Source: Bacilli bacterium (GTDB taxonomy: Bacteria; Bacillota_I; Bacilli_A; ML615J-28; CAG-698). From it: a stretch of DNA of 25,359 nucleotides. The translations under genes were made by a program, and so were the position numbers. Every line of letters starts with the position of its first letter. The first letter of the stretch is position 1. The stretch spans positions 3,529 through 28,887 of the forward strand of contig JAQUYR010000009.1 in NCBI GenBank assembly GCA_028691715.1. The letters are read 5' to 3'. Below, one piece after another: positions 1-7,595 of the stretch. The notes beneath the pieces were generated by a model that saw nothing but the letters and a program-made list of their open reading frames with translations, was not told the origin of the DNA and ran no database searches.

Positions 1-467
1 GCATCTTTACCATTTGTTGGAGTGAATGTAATGGTAAATTTAGGCATATCTGCTTCATCAATAATAGTTCTGTCATCTAATGTGAAGTAATCTTTTACTA
101 AATTATAATTTACATTATAAACAAAAACTTCGAATTTAATCTTTTCCTCAAGATCAGCATCAGCACTAGGTTGATAGTAATAATAAGCCCGATAAATTGC
201 TAAGGTGAACATATCATTACCGGCTGTATTTTTTATCGTTTCTAAATATAATGGTTCTTCATCATAATAATAATTTTCAAATTGGCGATAATTTTTAATC
301 CTTCCTTCACTAGTGATAATTCCGCTATTTAAACTCGCTTTAAATTTCGAAGCTACTGTTGTGTTGGTTTCTGGTTCGTATCTAACTGCTACTCCATACC
401 AGCCAATCATAAAAGCTCCGACTAATGGCAATATAATAGCAATTATCAGAATAATAATTTTTTTCAT
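1..467 (-). CDS. Membrane-anchored extracytoplasmic protein, C-terminus cut by window edge
   Basis: An open frame runs from an ATG at 467 (reverse strand) to the left edge without a stop, giving about 155 residues; the C-terminus lies outside the window. The protein starts MKKIIILIIAIILPLVGAF, a short basic head followed by a hydrophobic stretch that would act as an uncleaved anchor or signal peptide. No lipobox cysteine is visible. The rest is hydrophilic and rich in Tyr, Asp, Glu and Thr, as expected of a surface-exposed domain. A strong Shine-Dalgarno site (AAAGGAGA, 6 nt before the ATG) fixes the start, and a good promoter lies just upstream. I do not recognise the family. The 315-residue protein encoded near 10.5-11.4 kb has the same general plan (anchor plus Tyr/Thr-rich outside domain), but I cannot show that the two are homologous. 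Confidence 0.75.
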   Translation of the reverse strand, partial: MKKIIILIIAIILPLVGAFMIGWYGVAVRYEPETNTTVASKFKASLNSGIITSEGRIKNYRQFENYYYDEEPLYLETIKNTAGNDMFTLAIYRAYYYYQPSADADLEEKIKFEVFVYNVNYNLVKDYFTLDDRTIIDEADMPKFTITFTPTNGKD

Positions 468-494
468 AATTGTCTCCTTTTAGGTATCTCAAAT

Positions 495-522
495 ATTATA
501 CCACATTTTTCTTTTTTTTCAA
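495..522 (-). promoter_or_regulatory. Promoter of the left-edge gene
   Basis: On the reverse strand, TTGAAA (522-517) is followed after 16 nt by TATAAT (500-495). TG lies one base before the -10 box, making an extended -10. The start codon of the left-edge gene follows about 28 nt downstream. Confidence 0.6.
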
Positions 523-568
523 CAATTTCCTTAAAGTTTCCCGCTATCATCTAACCATAATCAGTAGT

Positions 569-1123
569 TTAATTAATTAATGTTTCTTTCTTTTCTTGTG
601 GTTTAGTTAAATATACTGCCCCAATCCCTAAAAAGGCAATCGTTTGAATAAAACCAAATAAATCAGAGAATTCTATAGAAGTTCCATCATAGTTATTGAT
701 AAACAATCTTATTATTATCAATATAACTAAAATTCCTAATAATAAAAACAAAAAGTTTGCTCTTTGCTTTTTACCAAATAGATCAATAATTGTTATAATA
801 ATCATCCCTAAAACAATTATTGAATAGAGACCATTAATATTAAGATCAAAAATAACAGAAATTTCTGTATTACCGCTTACTACTGAAGAAATAAAATTCA
901 CAGTCGTAATGATTTCTAGAGTCTCTATCCACAAAAAAATAATAATTAACATTACATTAACAATTTTTTTCTGATCAAATAACATTAAAATTATTACTGG
1001 AAAATATTCTAAAATCATTATAATAGCTAATAAAAAACCATTTTTTTCTTTTAAAATTGAATCCACTATAATGGTGAGTAAAAGCAATACCCCTAGCAAA
1101 ACTATTGTTGTTTTTGTTTTCAT
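569..1123 (-). CDS. Polytopic membrane protein of unknown function
   Basis: Encodes 184 residues, almost all hydrophobic. About six membrane segments can be drawn: roughly residues 4-23, 30-50, 55-78, 95-115, 121-143 and 155-172. The loops are short and the C-terminal tail is basic and hydrophilic (about 12 residues). The ATG at 1123 is preceded by a GAGG Shine-Dalgarno site. No catalytic motif is visible, so I do not assign a family. It is divergent from the NfeD/SPFH operon on the plus strand. The gene downstream on the same strand has its own promoter, so this is probably a single-gene unit. A small integral membrane protein is certain from composition; any function is not. Confidence 0.7.
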   Translation of the reverse strand: MKTKTTIVLLGVLLLLTIIVDSILKEKNGFLLAIIMILEYFPVIILMLFDQKKIVNVMLIIIFLWIETLEIITTVNFISSVVSGNTEISVIFDLNINGLYSIIVLGMIIITIIDLFGKKQRANFLFLLLGILVILIIIRLFINNYDGTSIEFSDLFGFIQTIAFLGIGAVYLTKPQEKKETLIN

Positions 1124-1141
1124 TGATTAACCTCGCTATAT

Positions 1142-1147
1142 ATTATA
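1142..1147 (-). promoter_or_regulatory. Possible -10 box of the polytopic membrane protein gene
   Basis: TATAAT on the reverse strand lies 18 nt before the start codon. No convincing -35 hexamer is found at 16-18 nt, so this is a weak call. Confidence 0.3.
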
Positions 1148-1208
1148 CTCTATTCCTTCAAATAATAAAAGCAAAAAAATAAAATTCAAAAAATATTTTT
1201 AAAAAGTA

Positions 1209-1237
1209 TTGTATTTTTTTGAATAATATAATATAAT
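1209..1237 (+). promoter_or_regulatory. Promoter of the unknown-nfeD-SPFH operon
   Basis: TTGTAT (1209-1214) and TATAAT (1232-1237) are separated by 17 nt. A second overlapping TATAAT lies at 1227-1232. The first gene starts at 1261 with a strong AAAGGAGA ribosome-binding site. Confidence 0.65.
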
Positions 1238-1260
1238 AGTATTATGAAAGGAGAAATGAC

Positions 1261-1638
1261 ATGGAAATACAATGGTTTTCTAAAAATTTACAAGGTGTTG
1301 TTACTATTTATGAAACTAACATAACTCTCAATACAGTTGCTAGTTCTTATTTTAAAAACGCCTATGCCACTTTAATTGGATTCAACAAGGCAGAAAATGT
1401 TTTATTAATTAAAGCGCTAAATAAAGAAGAAGCTACATTAGGAAACTATGGGCCTTCTGATTTACACGATATTTCAATCAAACCTAGTTATGGAAGAATT
1501 AACGGGAAAGGGATCGTTAAAAATGTTTGTGAACTTTTTCCTTTAGACTTTGAAAAACAAAATCTTTACAAATTTAACTGTAGTTGGGACGAAACCAACA
1601 AATATCTTAAAATTTTCTTGAAGGAGGAATTAAAATAA
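1261..1638 (+). CDS. Unknown soluble protein, first gene of the NfeD-SPFH operon
   Basis: Encodes 125 residues with no membrane segment and no signal peptide. The sequence alternates hydrophobic and polar residues, suggesting a mostly beta fold (for example around residues 12-22 and 44-52), with a short charged C-terminus. Two Cys are present, in the second half. I do not recognise the family. The stop codon overlaps the nfeD start by one base (TAATG), so translation is probably coupled and the product is likely made with the NfeD/SPFH pair. This is the only evidence for its role: a cytoplasmic partner or regulator of a membrane-microdomain complex is an inference. The start is secured by a Shine-Dalgarno site 7 nt upstream. 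Confidence 0.75.
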   Translation: MEIQWFSKNLQGVVTIYETNITLNTVASSYFKNAYATLIGFNKAENVLLIKALNKEEATLGNYGPSDLHDISIKPSYGRINGKGIVKNVCELFPLDFEKQNLYKFNCSWDETNKYLKIFLKEELK

Positions 1639-2105
1639 TGGAATGGTTCAACTGGGTAATGCTTGGTATTTGGGCCTTGATTTTTGTTGTCACACTAATA
1701 ATTGAATTGAGCACTGCGGATTTAACAACTATTTGGTTTTGTCTAGGATCTCTTGTTGCTTTATTGTGTGCTGCTATTCCTCTTAACCCAGCAATTCAAG
1801 TTTTTATTTTTATTGGGGTCTCAGTAATCTTGTTATTTGCTACAAAGCCTTTAACAAAGAAAATGATGAACAGAGATATAATCAGAACAAATGCTGATAA
1901 AATTGTTGGTATGATTGGTGTAGTTACAAAAACTATTTTCCCAAATGAAATTGGTGAAATAAAAGTTGACAATAATGACTGGCGTGCTATCTGCAACGAA
2001 GGAGTTACTGTCGAAGTTGGCGATAAAATATTGGTTAGTGCTGTTAGTGGGAACAAAGCTGTTGTCACAAAGGTAAATAAATCATCGGACATTGAAATTA
2101 TATAA
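1638..2105 (+). CDS. nfeD: NfeD-family membrane protein
   Basis: Encodes 155 residues: about three membrane segments (near residues 7-25, 29-48 and 53-70) followed by a soluble beta-rich domain (about 85-155) with the GxIKVDNNDWRA and GDKILV patterns of the NfeD C-terminal OB-fold. It is the short form and lacks the ClpP-like protease domain of long NfeD proteins. NfeD proteins are membrane partners of SPFH/stomatin-like proteins and are often encoded beside them, as here: the SPFH gene begins 18 nt after the stop. The start overlaps the preceding stop by one base, with an AAGGAGG Shine-Dalgarno site inside the upstream gene. The family call rests on domain order, length and neighbour; a biochemical role in this organism is inferred. 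Confidence 0.85.
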   Translation: MEWFNWVMLGIWALIFVVTLIIELSTADLTTIWFCLGSLVALLCAAIPLNPAIQVFIFIGVSVILLFATKPLTKKMMNRDIIRTNADKIVGMIGVVTKTIFPNEIGEIKVDNNDWRAICNEGVTVEVGDKILVSAVSGNKAVVTKVNKSSDIEII

Positions 2106-2123
2106 TATAAGGAGGAAATTTAA

Positions 2124-3065
2124 ATGTTTTTAGCTGGTGAAGCCTTAGGTATCATCCTAGGGATTGTTGCTTTAATTATTGTTATTGTTATTGCTTCTAG
2201 TTTTAGAATTGTTTCACAGGCAAATGCGTATGTCATTGAGAGGTTAGGAACTTATTATACTACATGGGGAACTGGTATCCACTTCCTTACTCCAATATTC
2301 TTAAGAATAGGTAAAAAAGTTTCTCTAAAAGAACAAGTTATGGATTTTGATCCTCAACCTGTTATCACAAAGGATAACGTTACAATGCAGATTGACACTG
2401 TTGTCTTCTTTACAATTACCGACCCAAAAGCTTATACTTATGGTGTTGATAATCCAATATTCGCCATCGAAAAATTAACTGCTACTACTTTGCGTAATAT
2501 CATTGGTGAAATTGAACTTGATGCCACTCTTACAAGTCGTGATTTGATTAATGCTAGAATGAGAGAAATTCTAGATATCGCTACTGACCCATGGGGTATT
2601 AAAGTTAATCGTGTGGAGCTTAAAAATATTCTTCCCCCAAAAGACATTCGTGATGCCATGGAAAAACAGATGCGTGCTGAACGTGAACGTCGTGAATCAA
2701 TTCTTAGAGCTGAGGGTGAAAAAAGATCCGCTATCCTTCAAGCTGAAGGTATTAAACAGTCTTCAATTCTTCAAGCTGAAGCTAAGAGACAAGTACTTAT
2801 AGAAGAAGCTGAAGGTACAAAAACTGCTGCTATTCTTGAAGCTCAAGGTGAAGCTCAAGCTATTCTAGAAGTCCAAGAGGCAAAAGCAAAAGGTATCGAA
2901 TTGATTAAAAAAGCCGGAGCAGATCAAGCTGTATTAACTATTAAAGCTTATGAGGCTTTAGCTGAGATGTCTAAAGGTCAAGCAACAAAGATTATTGTCC
3001 CTTCAAACATCCAAGGATTAGCTGGATTAGCCACATCTTTATCTGAAATAGTTAAAGAGAAATAG
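2124..3065 (+). CDS. SPFH/Band 7 (stomatin, paraslipin-like) membrane protein
   Basis: Encodes 313 residues. One N-terminal membrane segment (about 8-28) is followed by an SPFH/Band 7 domain (about 29-190) with typical text such as QANAYVIERLGTY, then a long alpha-helical coiled-coil region (about 185-265). That helical region contains a near-repeat of about 11 residues, with ILRAEGEKR, ILQAEGIKQ and ILQAEAKRQ in succession. The C-terminus (about 270-313) is short and partly hydrophobic. Members oligomerise into membrane-bound cages or scaffolds that organise membrane microdomains and modulate membrane proteases. The neighbouring nfeD supplies the usual partner. The ATG at 2124 has an AAGGAGG site upstream, and a rho-independent terminator follows the stop, so the three genes form one operon. 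Whether it is nearer QmcA/paraslipin or HflK cannot be settled by eye. Confidence 0.9.
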   Translation: MFLAGEALGIILGIVALIIVIVIASSFRIVSQANAYVIERLGTYYTTWGTGIHFLTPIFLRIGKKVSLKEQVMDFDPQPVITKDNVTMQIDTVVFFTITDPKAYTYGVDNPIFAIEKLTATTLRNIIGEIELDATLTSRDLINARMREILDIATDPWGIKVNRVELKNILPPKDIRDAMEKQMRAERERRESILRAEGEKRSAILQAEGIKQSSILQAEAKRQVLIEEAEGTKTAAILEAQGEAQAILEVQEAKAKGIELIKKAGADQAVLTIKAYEALAEMSKGQATKIIVPSNIQGLAGLATSLSEIVKEK

Positions 3066-3073
3066 TATTTATG

Positions 3074-3103
3074 AAAAGTCACTAGTTTCTAGTGGCTTTT
3101 TTA
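3074..3103 (+). terminator. Rho-independent terminator after the SPFH operon
   Basis: GTCACTAG and CTAGTGGC pair (one G-T) around a three-base TTT loop and are followed by a run of T. It lies 9 nt after the stop codon. Confidence 0.75.
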
Positions 3104-3126
3104 TTTAGATTTTTATGATAAATAGT

Positions 3127-3155
3127 TTGATTTTAAAATCAATATAAGTTAAAAT
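3127..3155 (+). promoter_or_regulatory. Promoter of the PAP2 phosphatase gene
   Basis: TTGATT (3127-3132) and TAAAAT (3150-3155) are spaced by 17 nt. The ribosome-binding site AAGGAGG and the ATG at 3179 follow. Confidence 0.6.
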
Positions 3156-3178
3156 AAATTCATATAAGGAGGATTTAA

Positions 3179-4078
3179 ATGAAAGATTTTGAAATTTCCA
3201 TCATTAAAACGCTTCGTTCTATTTCAACTCCCTTTATCGATGGTTTGTTACAGGCAATAACCTTCCTTGGTGAACAATATGTTTTAATTGCTTTACTTGC
3301 TGTTATCTACTTCGTTATCGATAAAAAGGCTGGTCAAAGAATAGCTTATGCGATTTTTACTTCTCTCTCTCTCAACGGATCAATTAAAGGTCTGGTCAAA
3401 TACGAAAGGCCTTTTGTATATGATACTAGTTATCAACCTGTGCGAGTAGAAACAGCAACAGGATATTCATTTCCAAGCGGCCACACTCAAAACGCTTCTG
3501 TGACATATACTTCTATTGCCTTAAATTTCAAGAAAAAGTGGCTTTATTGGGTTGTTGGAATAATAATTTTTTTGATTGGCATCTCAAGAGTTGGTTTAGG
3601 AGTTCATTACCCAAAAGATGTTATTGTTGGCTGGATTCTAGGAATTGGTTGTGCTATTCTATGCAACTATCTTCATATAAAATTTGAAAACAATCTGAAG
3701 AAAAGAACTTTACTATATTTGATAACTTTTATTATCTTCTTACCTTTTGTTTTTATTTTTTGGAGAAATTCATTTTCGGAAATAGAAATATATCGTGATT
3801 TCTATACAGGATATGCTATGTTTGGTGGTTTTATCGCTGGTAGTTTCCTTGAAGGTAAATATGTTGATTTCAACTGCAAAAATCCATTATCAATTAAATT
3901 AATAAGACTTGGAGGAGCTATTATTTGTGTAGCCTTAACTCAATTTGGCCTTGACTTTATTTTCCCTGAAGGATATATTTTACTAGATATACTGCGTTAT
4001 TTCTTGGTTTCCTTTGTAACATTAGGACTTTACCCAGTTCTCTTTAGAAAAACATTGTTTAAAAAGAATACTATATAA
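3179..4078 (+). CDS. PAP2-superfamily membrane phosphatase
   Basis: Encodes 299 residues with about seven or eight membrane segments. The three phosphatase motifs of the PAP2 superfamily are complete: K70-x6-R77-P78, P99-S100-G101-H102, and S136-R137-x5-H143-x3-D147. H102 and H143 would be the catalytic acid/base and the phosphohistidine nucleophile. Such enzymes dephosphorylate lipid phosphates, for example phosphatidic acid, phosphatidylglycerophosphate or undecaprenyl pyrophosphate, at the outer face of the membrane. The substrate cannot be read from sequence. After the PAP2 core there is an additional C-terminal membrane region of about 130 residues, longer than in minimal PAP2 proteins. 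It has its own promoter and terminator and so is a single-gene unit. The start is set by an AAGGAGG site 7 nt before the ATG. Confidence 0.9.
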   Translation: MKDFEISIIKTLRSISTPFIDGLLQAITFLGEQYVLIALLAVIYFVIDKKAGQRIAYAIFTSLSLNGSIKGLVKYERPFVYDTSYQPVRVETATGYSFPSGHTQNASVTYTSIALNFKKKWLYWVVGIIIFLIGISRVGLGVHYPKDVIVGWILGIGCAILCNYLHIKFENNLKKRTLLYLITFIIFLPFVFIFWRNSFSEIEIYRDFYTGYAMFGGFIAGSFLEGKYVDFNCKNPLSIKLIRLGGAIICVALTQFGLDFIFPEGYILLDILRYFLVSFVTLGLYPVLFRKTLFKKNTI

Positions 4079-4082
4079 ATAT

Positions 4083-4121
4083 AAAGAAAGAACATAGCTT
4101 TAAATAGCTATGTTTTTCTTT
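4083..4121 (+). terminator. Rho-independent terminator after the PAP2 gene
   Basis: The arms AACATAGCT (4091-4099) and AGCTATGTT (4106-4114) form a perfect 9-bp stem followed by a T-rich tail. An A-rich 5' flank could lengthen the stem. The roughly 180 bases from here to the next terminator hold no gene that I can support. Confidence 0.8.
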
Positions 4122-4305
4122 ACAAAAATAAGAAGAGGGGAAAGAAAAAATTAGCCATTGTTAATTTAGTGGTCATGGCAAAACTATAATCAGTTACCAC
4201 TTCTACATTGTAGATATATTTTTTACTTTCATTTCTTTATTAACTGGTTTTTTACTACCATACATTAATTATATCCTTTTTTCTTAAAGTTATCTTAATA
4301 AAAAC

Positions 4306-4335
4306 AAAAAAGAGAAATTTAAATTTTTCTCTTTT
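4306..4335 (-). terminator. Terminator of the fhs-mnmE operon
   Basis: AAGAGAAA (4310-4317) pairs with TTTCTCTT, followed on the reverse strand by a T-run. The stem overlaps the mnmE stop codon by two bases. Its A/T-rich flanks would let it work in both directions between the convergent PAP2 gene and mnmE. Confidence 0.65.
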
Positions 4336-5683
4336 ATTTTCCTAAACAAAATTTAGAAAACAACTCCTTTACCAATTCATCGCTGCTTTCTTCTCCAATA
4401 ATTTCACCTAAAAAATGCCAAGCAGCATTTATATCTATTTCAACAACATCAATTGGTAAATTACGATTTAGTCCTTCTAAACAATCCTCAATTGACTTTT
4501 TAGCTTGCTTTAGTTTGGCTATTTGTCGGGCATTTCCGATATAAGAAGCATCGATATTATTGATATTCCCCAACTTACATTCCTCTTTTATCCTCTTTTC
4601 CAATTTTTCAATATCTTTTTCCTTAAAAGAAGAAAGAAGAAGATAGTTATCAAGTATTGTGAGATCGATTTTCTGAGTAAGGTCCTCTTTGTTTACAACA
4701 ATAATTCTTTTTTTATTTTTTGTGAGATCTAGAAGTCTTTCATCATCTTCCTCTAGTGGTGAGCTATAGTCAAAAACCAGAATAATTAAATCTGCCATTT
4801 CAATGGCTTCTCTAGTCTTCTGAATTCCGATCTTTTCTACAATATCACTGGCATCTCTCATTCCGGCGGTATCAATTAAGTTTAGAATTATACCTCCTAT
4901 ATTTGTTCTTCCCTCAACAATATCTCTAGTTGTCCCGGCAATATCGGTTACTATGGCCTTCTCCTCTTTCAAAATTGCATTCAACAGGCTTGACTTCCCA
5001 ACATTTGGTTTACCAATAATCGCTGTTTTTATTCCTTCTTTGATTACAATTGATGTTTCACATTTCTTTAGGATTTCTTCAATTTCATCATTTAATTTCT
5101 CTATTGTTGGTTTTAATACTTCATTAGATATTAGTTGTTCATCTTCATACTCAGGATAATCAATATTCACTTCTATTTTAGCGATACAATTGAGTAACTC
5201 CTGCCTAAAGTTAACTATCATTTTTTTTATATCCCCTCTTAACCCTACATTGGCCATTTTTAAATTGGCTTTTGTTTTTGCTTCAATGACATCCATTACA
5301 GCTTCGGCTTGAGTTAAATCTATTCTCCCGTTGAGGAAAGCCCGTTTTGTAAACTCACCAGCTTCTGCCAGTCTAGCACCTTTTGTAAGGATTAATTCTA
5401 AAATTTGATTTGTAACAAATACTCCTCCATGGCAACTTATTTCAACAACATCCTCTTTGGTATATGTTTTAGGAGCCAACATAACTCCCACTAAAACTTC
5501 ATCAATAATTTCATTTCCATTGATTATATGTCCATAGTGCAGTGTGTGAGTTCTTACCTTTTCTAAATCTTTGCCTTTAAAAACACTATTTACAATAGCA
5601 ACAGACTCGTTCCCACTGAGCCTTACAACAGAAATTCCTCCATTTCCAGAAGGAGTAGATATCGCAACAATTGTATCATTCAT
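4334..5683 (-). CDS. mnmE: tRNA modification GTPase MnmE
   Basis: Encodes 449 residues from the ATG at 5683. MnmE, with MnmG, installs the 5-carboxymethylaminomethyl-type group at wobble uridine 34 of certain tRNAs, using a folate-carried one-carbon unit and GTP hydrolysis. The N-terminal folate-binding domain begins NDTIVAISTPSG. The inserted G domain shows G1 GKPNVGKSS (about 224-232), G2 TDIAGTTRD (246-254), G3 DTAG (271-274) and G4 NKED. The C-terminus ends CLGK, the family's conserved CxGK with the catalytically important Cys446. An in-frame ATG at 5701 touches the fhs stop, but the inner ATG is better because GGTG lies correctly in front of it and the protein then starts where family members do. 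The usual downstream neighbours mnmG and rsmG are absent; an operon terminator follows directly. Confidence 0.95.
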   Translation of the reverse strand: MNDTIVAISTPSGNGGISVVRLSGNESVAIVNSVFKGKDLEKVRTHTLHYGHIINGNEIIDEVLVGVMLAPKTYTKEDVVEISCHGGVFVTNQILELILTKGARLAEAGEFTKRAFLNGRIDLTQAEAVMDVIEAKTKANLKMANVGLRGDIKKMIVNFRQELLNCIAKIEVNIDYPEYEDEQLISNEVLKPTIEKLNDEIEEILKKCETSIVIKEGIKTAIIGKPNVGKSSLLNAILKEEKAIVTDIAGTTRDIVEGRTNIGGIILNLIDTAGMRDASDIVEKIGIQKTREAIEMADLIILVFDYSSPLEEDDERLLDLTKNKKRIIVVNKEDLTQKIDLTILDNYLLLSSFKEKDIEKLEKRIKEECKLGNINNIDASYIGNARQIAKLKQAKKSIEDCLEGLNRNLPIDVVEIDINAAWHFLGEIIGEESSDELVKELFSKFCLGK

Positions 5684-5701
5684 ATTTTCACCCACTCTCA
5701 T

Positions 5702-7360
5702 CTAGAATAAACCTGTTATATTTCCCTGATAATCAATATGCATTTTTTCAGCCGCTGGATGTTTTCCTAATCCTGGCATTAATAACATTTCACCAGCAAG
5801 TGCCACTATCATTTTGGCACCTGTTCTAATCTCAATATCATTAATTGTTATTTCAAAATCTTCAGGAGCCCCAAGTAATTTTGGATTATCACTTAAAGAA
5901 TATTGTGTTTTTGCTATTACAACTGGTAGATTTTCCAAACTACGATTTTTTATTTCTTTAAGAACTTCTATAGCTTTATTACTGAAAACAACACCTTTTG
6001 CTCCATATATTTTAGTTGCTATTTTATATATTTTATCTTCTATGCTATCTTCTAATTCATAAGCGTATGAAAATTCATTCTTTTCTTGGCAAAGATTGAT
6101 TACTTCTTCAGCTAAAGTAATCGCTCCCTTACCTCCTTTGCTCCAGACTTCTACGATCACGGCCTTTATTCCTTTTTTTTCTACCACTTTCTTTATTGTT
6201 TCTATTTCTTCATCTGTATCGCTAGTAAATTTATTTATAGCAACAACTAATGGTAACTTATATACTTCTTTTATATTTTTAATATGCTTTAATAAATTAG
6301 AAATTCCCCTTAAAACGCCTTCAACATTCTCAGCATCTATTTCATCTTTATCAATTCCCCCATGTATTTTTAAAGCTCTGACAGTAGCGACAAGAACAAC
6401 AGCACTAGGAATCACCTTCATCTTTCTACATTTTAAATCAAGAAATTTTTCTGCGCCTAAATCCGCTCCAAATCCCGCTTCACTCACCACATAATCTCCA
6501 ATCTTTAAAGCTGTACTGGTCGCTATAATGCTATTACATCCATGAGCAATGTTTGCAAATGGACCACAGTGTATCAATGCTAAATTCTTTTCCAATGTTT
6601 GAACAATATTAGGTTTTATTGCTTCCTTCAATAATATTGCCATGGCTTCGTTAGCTTTTAGATCCCTTGCAGTAATAGGAAGGCCTTCTTTACTATAGGC
6701 AATTGTAATATCTCCTAGATTCTCTTTCAACTCTTCAATATCTCTTGATAAACACATTATCGCCATTACTTCACTAGCAGCAGTAATGTTAAACTTTTCT
6801 TTTCTGGCTACTTCCTTTTTTGAACCTCCATTACTGACAATAACACTTCTTAAGGCACGATCATTTAAGTCTAAACACCTGTTAAATACAATTCTATTTT
6901 CGTCAATATTTAAAGCATTCCCCTGAAAAATGTGATTATCAATGAGAGAACACAGAAGATTATTCGCTGTTGTAATGGCATGAAAATCACCATTAAAATG
7001 AAGATTTATATCCTCCATAGGAACTACTTGTGAATATCCTCCCCCAGTAGCACCTCCCTTTATACCAAAAACAGGTCCTAAAGAGGGTTCACGTAAAGCT
7101 AGAACGGTGTTTTCCCCCAACATATTTAGGGCATCGCTCAATCCTATGCTGACTGTTGTTTTTCCTTCTCCAGCTGAGGTTGGGTTGATTGCTGAAACAA
7201 GAATCAATTTACCTTTTTCAGAACCTTTTATTTTCTCATAATCGATTTTAGCTCGGTATTTACCATATGATTCTATAATATTACTTTTAATTTGATACTT
7301 TCTAGCAATATTTTTTATTGCCACCATTTTAATACTGTGAGCTATTTCAATATCTGTCAT
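5702..7360 (-). CDS. fhs: Formate-tetrahydrofolate ligase
   Basis: Encodes 552 residues from the ATG at 7360. Fhs (FTHFS) makes 10-formyltetrahydrofolate from formate, ATP and tetrahydrofolate in the cytosol, feeding purine and formyl-methionine synthesis. The P-loop-like motif PTSAGEGKTT (residues 60-69) and conserved stretches such as LREPSLGPVFGIKGGA and GCNSI mark the family, and the length is near the usual 555-560. An upstream in-frame ATG at 7390 would add ten residues. The inner ATG is preferred because GGAGG lies 7 nt before it and the protein then starts at the normal MTDIEIA-type N-terminus. The stop abuts the mnmE region, so the two genes share a transcript. The pairing is plausible because MnmE uses a folate one-carbon unit. 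The promoter is at 7445-7473. Confidence 0.95.
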   Translation of the reverse strand: MTDIEIAHSIKMVAIKNIARKYQIKSNIIESYGKYRAKIDYEKIKGSEKGKLILVSAINPTSAGEGKTTVSIGLSDALNMLGENTVLALREPSLGPVFGIKGGATGGGYSQVVPMEDINLHFNGDFHAITTANNLLCSLIDNHIFQGNALNIDENRIVFNRCLDLNDRALRSVIVSNGGSKKEVARKEKFNITAASEVMAIMCLSRDIEELKENLGDITIAYSKEGLPITARDLKANEAMAILLKEAIKPNIVQTLEKNLALIHCGPFANIAHGCNSIIATSTALKIGDYVVSEAGFGADLGAEKFLDLKCRKMKVIPSAVVLVATVRALKIHGGIDKDEIDAENVEGVLRGISNLLKHIKNIKEVYKLPLVVAINKFTSDTDEEIETIKKVVEKKGIKAVIVEVWSKGGKGAITLAEEVINLCQEKNEFSYAYELEDSIEDKIYKIATKIYGAKGVVFSNKAIEVLKEIKNRSLENLPVVIAKTQYSLSDNPKLLGAPEDFEITINDIEIRTGAKMIVALAGEMLLMPGLGKHPAAEKMHIDYQGNITGLF

Positions 7361-7444
7361 TACTTTTCCTCCATATATTATATATATCATTATTAATATA
7401 GAATTAAAAATTTTACTATAAAAGATAACTTTTCTTATATCTTT

Positions 7445-7473
7445 GTTATACTCTTTTTTATGCCAAAAGTCAA
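7445..7473 (-). promoter_or_regulatory. Promoter of fhs-mnmE with an adjoining dyad
   Basis: On the reverse strand TTGACT (7473-7468) is followed after 17 nt by TATAAC (7450-7445). A dyad, ATACC-CCCT-GGTAT (7477-7490), lies immediately upstream of the -35 box and could be an operator, or chance. The leader before the fhs start is about 80 nt; I see no known riboswitch in it. Confidence 0.65.
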
Positions 7474-7556
7474 CTTATACCCCCTGGTATTAACTATATA
7501 AATGTTTTTTTTGTCACAATAAAATTATAATAATTCTTTTATTTACTGGGTATTCA

Positions 7557-7565
7557 TGATATAAT
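7557..7565 (+). promoter_or_regulatory. Extended -10 promoter element of the fic gene
   Basis: TG-A-TATAAT is a perfect extended -10 about 20 nt before the ribosome-binding site GAGGAGGG. No good -35 box is present at the normal distance, as is common for extended -10 promoters. Confidence 0.5.
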
Positions 7566-7595
7566 AAATTACCTAACATAGAGGAGGGATAAAAA

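Noticed and set aside
4126..4305. Decayed gene or small RNA between the PAP2 gene and mnmE
   Set aside because: No open frame, promoter or structured element beyond a weak AGTGGT/ACCACT hairpin could be supported.
7361..7440. Folate or other riboswitch in the fhs leader
   Set aside because: The leader is only about 80 nt, AT-rich, and shows no conserved riboswitch core or terminator.
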